Below are positions 31,281-34,610 of a stretch of 34,610 nucleotides of DNA, in pieces; position 1 is the stretch's first letter; each line of letters starts with the position of its first letter. Source of the stretch: Acidobacteriota bacterium. Its GTDB lineage: Bacteria; Acidobacteriota; Terriglobia; Acidiferrales; UBA7541. The notes below the pieces were generated by a model. That model saw only the letters and a program-made list of their open reading frames with translations. It was not told where the DNA came from and ran no database searches. The DNA is taken from the NCBI GenBank assembly GCA_003224525.1, contig QHZB01000202.1, forward strand, positions 31,688 to 66,297, written 5' to 3'. The position numbers were made by a program, and so were the translations under genes.

Positions 31281-31949
31281 CTATCTTCGCCGCGCCATCC
31301 CGGTCAACAGCATCCCCAAGAGAAACCCTCCGATGTGCGCCCACCAGGCCACTCCTCCAGAAGCACCGCCTCCGAGGGCGTTGATCCCAGAAAGAAACTG
31401 CATGACGTACCACAAACCAAGAAAGATCACGGCAGGCACTGGCAAAGGAAAGATAAAAACCAGTGTAAGAACTTGCGCCCGGGGATAGAGCAAGATGTAC
31501 GAGCCCATCACACCGGATATGGCCCCGCTCGCGCCCAAGGCCGGCACGTTGGAGTGCAGATTGAATAACACATGCAGCAGACCCGCCCCGACCCCACACG
31601 CGAGATAGAAGAAGAGATACGGTAGGTGCCCGAAAAAATCTTCCACATTGTCGCCGAAGATCCAGAGAAAGAGCATGTTCCCGGCGAGGTGCAGGAAGCC
31701 GGAATGGAGAAACATGCTGGTCACCAGGGGCACGAAGGATCCCTCAAAGCTGGCATGTCCCATCAGGAGGGCAGGGAAACGAGCGGGAACCGTGGAGTAG
31801 GAGAGGAGCAGGGCTTCATAGGCCCGCTGCGGGAGCGTAGCCTCGAGGCCGAGCTCGTAAATAAACACAGCGAGGTTGGCAAGGATCAGCGTGATGTTGA
31901 CGAAGGGATAGGTTCGCGACGGGTTGAGGTCCTTGAGTGGAATGAACAT
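31281..31949 (-). CDS. Rhomboid-family intramembrane serine protease
   Basis: A 222-residue membrane protein with six or so hydrophobic helices. The catalytic dyad is S141 in GASGAISG and H205 in WWAHIGGFLLG. H87 and N91 in HLAGNMLFLWIFG supply the oxyanion-side residues. The first helix begins right after MFIPLKDLNPSRTYPFVN, a start common in this bacterial branch. Rhomboids cut single-pass membrane proteins inside or next to the membrane; the substrate is unknown. It converges with the dehydrogenase gene (116 bases apart) and diverges from recO. It has no obvious partner. Confidence 0.92.
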   Translation of the reverse strand: MFIPLKDLNPSRTYPFVNITLILANLAVFIYELGLEATLPQRAYEALLLSYSTVPARFPALLMGHASFEGSFVPLVTSMFLHSGFLHLAGNMLFLWIFGDNVEDFFGHLPYLFFYLACGVGAGLLHVLFNLHSNVPALGASGAISGVMGSYILLYPRAQVLTLVFIFPLPVPAVIFLGLWYVMQFLSGINALGGGASGGVAWWAHIGGFLLGMLLTGMARRR

Positions 31950-32303
31950 GGGAAGGGGCCCGCAGCAGAGTAACGAAACGCGCGAGAAATGAAAAGGGCG
32001 AGGAGGCGGCTTTCCGTGTCCGATAATGTTGACATGAAACGCTTGCTAGTTAACAGAATATATTCTGCCCCGTAATAGCCTTGATCAACTGCGTTTATCT
32101 CGCTCCGCCCGGAAAAAGCCTTCGAAGTTGATGGGCAGGATTTTCAATTTCGCCCCGGCTCCCGGCTCGATTTTCCGATAAATTTTCCACGGGAACGTTG
32201 CACGATGACTGCGCGTGTGGTAATTACAATAGTTCTGCGTGTGCGCGCGATTCGGACGGAGTACCGCAGTTTGTCCGGCGCAGCGTCGGCGCGCCGACTG
32301 CTC
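31950..32303. other. Divergent regulatory region between the rhomboid and recO genes
   Basis: About 354 bases with no supported gene. A TTGACA (32029-32034) faces right, with a poor -10 (TAACAG, 32051-32056, spacer 16). A second possible -10, TACAAT, lies at 32225-32230, about 75 bases before recO, without a good -35. A perfect 14-bp palindrome overlaps the first -10 area. The recO frame stays open to 32205, but the extension is not family-like. Confidence 0.45.
32054..32067. promoter_or_regulatory. Perfect 14-bp palindrome, possible operator
   Basis: CAGAATATATTCTG equals its own reverse complement and lies in the region where a TTGACA-based promoter would have its -10. This is the typical size and place for a dimeric repressor site. 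No regulator is identified. Confidence 0.4.
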
Positions 32304-33044
32304 ATGCCTGCGCGGGAAACGGAAGCCATCATTCTGAAGACATTTCCCCTGGGCGAAGCGGACCGCCTGGTGAGTTTTCTTGGGCGTTCCTCTGGGCGGG
32401 TACGGGGCGTGGCCCCTGGCGCGCGCCGCCTGAAGAACCGTTACGGCTCGACGCTCGAGATCCTCTCGCACGTGCAGATCTGGTACGTCGAGAGGGAAAC
32501 CCGCGATCTCGTGCGCATCCAACAGGCCGAATTGCTTGAGTCCTTTCACAAGGCGCAGAGCGATTACGGTCTCAGCACCGGGCTCGCGGTGATCAGCGAG
32601 ATCTCGGAGCTTATTCTTCCGGAGCACGAAGTGTCCGAGCCCATGTTCCGGCTGATCCTGCTGGCCGCGCGGGAAGTCGCGCGCACCGGCGATTGGCACT
32701 TGCCGCTGAGCTACTTCGCCTTTTGGACGGTGCGGCTGGGCGGCTGGCTGCCGCGCTTCGATTGCTGCGTTTCTTGCGGCACGCCGTTTGGTTCGAAGCC
32801 GGCTTTCTACGATACCCATCAGCCCGGTCTCTTTTGCGAGAAGTGCCGGCGCTCCGGAATGCAGCCGCTGCATCCTGAGGCGAGGAGCCTTGCCGAGCGC
32901 TTCGCCGGTGAACGGCTGGATCGCATCGAGTACGAGAAGTCTCTGCAACTCGGCGTCAGGGAATTGCGCGAGGCAGGGCTGTGCTGGATTGAGCATCACC
33001 TCGAGCGCCGGCTCAGGACTCGCGAACTTTTGGAGACCACTTGA
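32304..33044 (+). CDS. recO: DNA repair protein RecO
   Basis: A 246-residue recombination mediator that works with RecF and RecR to load RecA on SSB-coated single strands. The N-terminal OB fold begins [24 protein letters not shown] and continues with [15 protein letters not shown] helical part follows, then a zinc site of two Cys pairs (CCVSCG and CEKC), then a C-terminal helical tail. The ATG at 32304 gives the family-typical length and start; the frame is open 99 bases further upstream without conserved residues. Its TGA overlaps the TTG start of glyQ by 4 bases, so recO is coupled to the glycyl-tRNA synthetase genes. Confidence 0.94.
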   Translation: MPARETEAIILKTFPLGEADRLVSFLGRSSGRVRGVAPGARRLKNRYGSTLEILSHVQIWYVERETRDLVRIQQAELLESFHKAQSDYGLSTGLAVISEISELILPEHEVSEPMFRLILLAAREVARTGDWHLPLSYFAFWTVRLGGWLPRFDCCVSCGTPFGSKPAFYDTHQPGLFCEKCRRSGMQPLHPEARSLAERFAGERLDRIEYEKSLQLGVRELREAGLCWIEHHLERRLRTRELLETT

Positions 33045-33985
33045 AAACTAAAGTACAACTTGAGAAAAAACCGAAGGGCCTCAATTTCCAAGATCTAATT
33101 TTGCAGCTCTCGCAATTTTGGGGGGAACAGGGTTGCGTACTTCAGCAGCCCTACGACCTGGAAGTAGGTGCTGGCACGATGCACCCGGAAACCTTCCTGC
33201 GCGTTCTCGGGCCGCACGCCTATCGCGTCGGCTATGTTCAGCCCAGTCGTCGGCCCGCCGACGGCCGTTACGGCGAGAACCCCAATCGTCTTTACAAGCA
33301 TTCCCAATTTCAAGTGATCCTGAAGCCCTCTCCGGTCGATGTGCAGGACATCTACCTCAAGAGCCTCGGCGCCATCGGCATCAACCTCAAGGAGCACGAC
33401 ATTCGTTTTGAAGAGGACAACTGGGAATCCCCGACCCTCGGCGCATGGGGCATCGGCTGGCAAGTTCTGCTCGACGGTCTCGAGATCACCCAGTTCACCT
33501 ACTTCCAACAGAGCGGCGGCATCGACCTCGACCCCATCTCCGTCGAACTCACCTACGGCCTCGAACGCATTTGCGCGTTTCTTCAGGGCGTCGAGAGCGT
33601 CTACGACCTGCGCTGGTCCGCGGACAAGACTTACGGCGACATCCGCCTGATGGAGGAGCAGCAGTTTTCCGAATACAGTTTTGATCGCAGCGATGCGCCC
33701 GCGATTCGCTCCGAATTCGAATTGCACGAGAAGCAGGCCAAGGAACTCCTCGATGGCTTCAAAGGACTGGAAGGGACGGGCCGCGTTCGTTTCCCGCTAC
33801 TCGCTGCCTACGACCATTGCCTGAAGTGTTCGCACCTCTTCAACCTAATGGACGCACGCGGCGTAATCTCCACCACCGAACGCGCCGCGCTCATGGCCCG
33901 CGTGCGCACCCTCGCGTGCCGCACCGCCACATCCTACCTGTCACAGATCGGCGGCGCCCCACCGCAGCACGAGGTGCGGTCATGA
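33041..33985 (+). CDS. glyQ: Glycyl-tRNA synthetase alpha subunit
   Basis: A 314-residue catalytic subunit of the bacterial alpha2beta2 glycyl-tRNA synthetase, which activates glycine with ATP. Segments are [91 protein letters not shown] and TYFQQSGG, all highly conserved. The start is TTG at 33041, overlapping the recO stop as TTGA. The first dozen residues are a basic tail. The stop overlaps the glyS start as ATGA. Length is normal (about 300). Confidence 0.97.
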   Translation: MKTKVQLEKKPKGLNFQDLILQLSQFWGEQGCVLQQPYDLEVGAGTMHPETFLRVLGPHAYRVGYVQPSRRPADGRYGENPNRLYKHSQFQVILKPSPVDVQDIYLKSLGAIGINLKEHDIRFEEDNWESPTLGAWGIGWQVLLDGLEITQFTYFQQSGGIDLDPISVELTYGLERICAFLQGVESVYDLRWSADKTYGDIRLMEEQQFSEYSFDRSDAPAIRSEFELHEKQAKELLDGFKGLEGTGRVRFPLLAAYDHCLKCSHLFNLMDARGVISTTERAALMARVRTLACRTATSYLSQIGGAPPQHEVRS

Positions 33986-34610
33986 AGGACGCCGCAAAAG
34001 AAAAACGCCTCGAGCTCCTCTTCGAAGTTGGCTGTGAGGAGATACCCGCAGGGATGCTTCCGAAGGCCGAAGAGGAACTCCGCGTCAACATCGAGAAACT
34101 TCTCACCGCGGAGAATCTCTTTGATGGGGTTTCGGTGGAGACCTTCAGCGCGCCCCGCCGCCTGACCGCCTGGGTCCGCGGACTGCTCGCGAAGCAGGCG
34201 GACGTCGAAATCGAAGTCACCGGTCCGCCCAAGTCGGTGGCCCACGATTCCGTCGGCGCGCCGACACGCGCGGCACAGAGCTTCGCCGAGAAGCAGCACG
34301 TCCACGTCAACGATCTCTATCTGGTTCAGACCCCCAAGGGCGAATACCTTGCCGCCAAACAGATCAAGCTCGGGAGAACCGCGGAACAGATTCTCATAAG
34401 TGTTCTCCCCCGCGCCGTTCACGATCTCACCTGGCCCCGCTCGATGACTTGGACCGGCCTCGATGGTGCGCGCTTCATTCGCCCCATCCGCTGGATCGTC
34501 GCCGTGCTCGACGGCAAACCTCTGAAACTCTCCGTCGCCGGTATCGCCGCTGGCCCCACCACTTGCGGGCACCGCTTCCTCGGTTCGAACGCGATTCACG
34601 TCAGCAACTT
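33982..34610 (+). CDS. glyS: Glycyl-tRNA synthetase beta subunit, 3' end beyond the window
   Basis: The first 209 residues of the beta subunit, which binds and positions tRNA-Gly; the whole protein is usually near 690 residues, so about two thirds lie beyond the window edge. [18 protein letters not shown] at the start, [35 protein letters not shown] and [20 protein letters not shown] are conserved in this family. The ATG at 33982 overlaps the glyQ stop by 4 bases, giving a tight recO-glyQ-glyS operon. Confidence 0.96.
   Translation, partial: MKDAAKEKRLELLFEVGCEEIPAGMLPKAEEELRVNIEKLLTAENLFDGVSVETFSAPRRLTAWVRGLLAKQADVEIEVTGPPKSVAHDSVGAPTRAAQSFAEKQHVHVNDLYLVQTPKGEYLAAKQIKLGRTAEQILISVLPRAVHDLTWPRSMTWTGLDGARFIRPIRWIVAVLDGKPLKLSVAGIAAGPTTCGHRFLGSNAIHVSN

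Noticed and set aside
1-34610. tRNA, rRNA, CRISPR, insertion sequence, prophage or defence-system content
   Set aside because: Looked for by eye on both strands; no cloverleaf, regular spacer array, transposase motif, long terminal repeat or defence-type gene set was seen.

Overview
The window is a stretch of bacterial chromosome with GC-rich genes packed tightly on both strands. It looks like core genome of an Acidobacteriota-type, two-membrane bacterium. The support is indirect: an RseP-type protease, two-chain glycyl-tRNA synthetase (glyQ/glyS), a secreted peptidase with an N-terminal carboxypeptidase-regulatory-like domain, and a DUF1844 protein next to RibF. No rRNA, tRNA, CRISPR array, transposase or phage gene was seen.

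Layout. 1-2388: carbohydrate-active enzymes, namely a decayed GH29 alpha-L-fucosidase pseudogene and an intact secreted GH5-type glycoside hydrolase. 2594-3944: a small secreted protein of unknown function and a TsaC/YrdC-type threonylcarbamoyl-AMP synthase. 3979-9411 (minus): mutS, anmK and an oligopeptide-binding lipoprotein, overlapping head to tail. 9528-11693 (minus): oligopeptidase B. 11873-12541: a CYTH-domain protein. 12582-15496: a metal-transport unit with its own promoter, a structured leader of about 290 nt ending in an intrinsic terminator, a cytosolic PRC/MgtE_N/CBS protein and an Nramp-fold transporter whose metal-site motifs look like the magnesium (NRMT) branch. 15590-24536: the envelope/isoprenoid block uppS ... 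cdsA-dxr-rseP-fur, interrupted by a secreted M1-like metallopeptidase and a frameshifted VOC-domain gene. 24540-26921 (minus): a DUF1844 protein and a fused metallo-beta-lactamase-fold/RibF polypeptide. 27057-29887: mazG, a GNAT protein and an N-succinylamino-acid racemase/o-succinylbenzoate synthase. 30061-31164: an isopropylmalate/isocitrate dehydrogenase family enzyme. 31281-31949 (minus): a rhomboid protease. 32304-34610: recO-glyQ-glyS, with 4-bp overlaps.

How the genes work together. UppS, CdsA, Dxr and RseP serve isoprenoid, lipid-carrier, phospholipid and envelope-stress functions. AnmK and the binding lipoprotein plausibly cooperate in murein-fragment recovery. The leader plus the MgtE_N/CBS and NRMT-like proteins form a plausible magnesium-sensing and uptake unit. 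GNAT plus NSAR/OSBS resembles the D-to-L amino acid conversion pairing described in Geobacillus.

The strongest candidate for something undescribed is the 12582-12910 leader. It has a consensus-like promoter, several hairpins, a terminator, and an upstream segment complementary to the terminator's 5' arm. I could not match it to a riboswitch class I know. All family names come from motif recognition by eye; no search was run.
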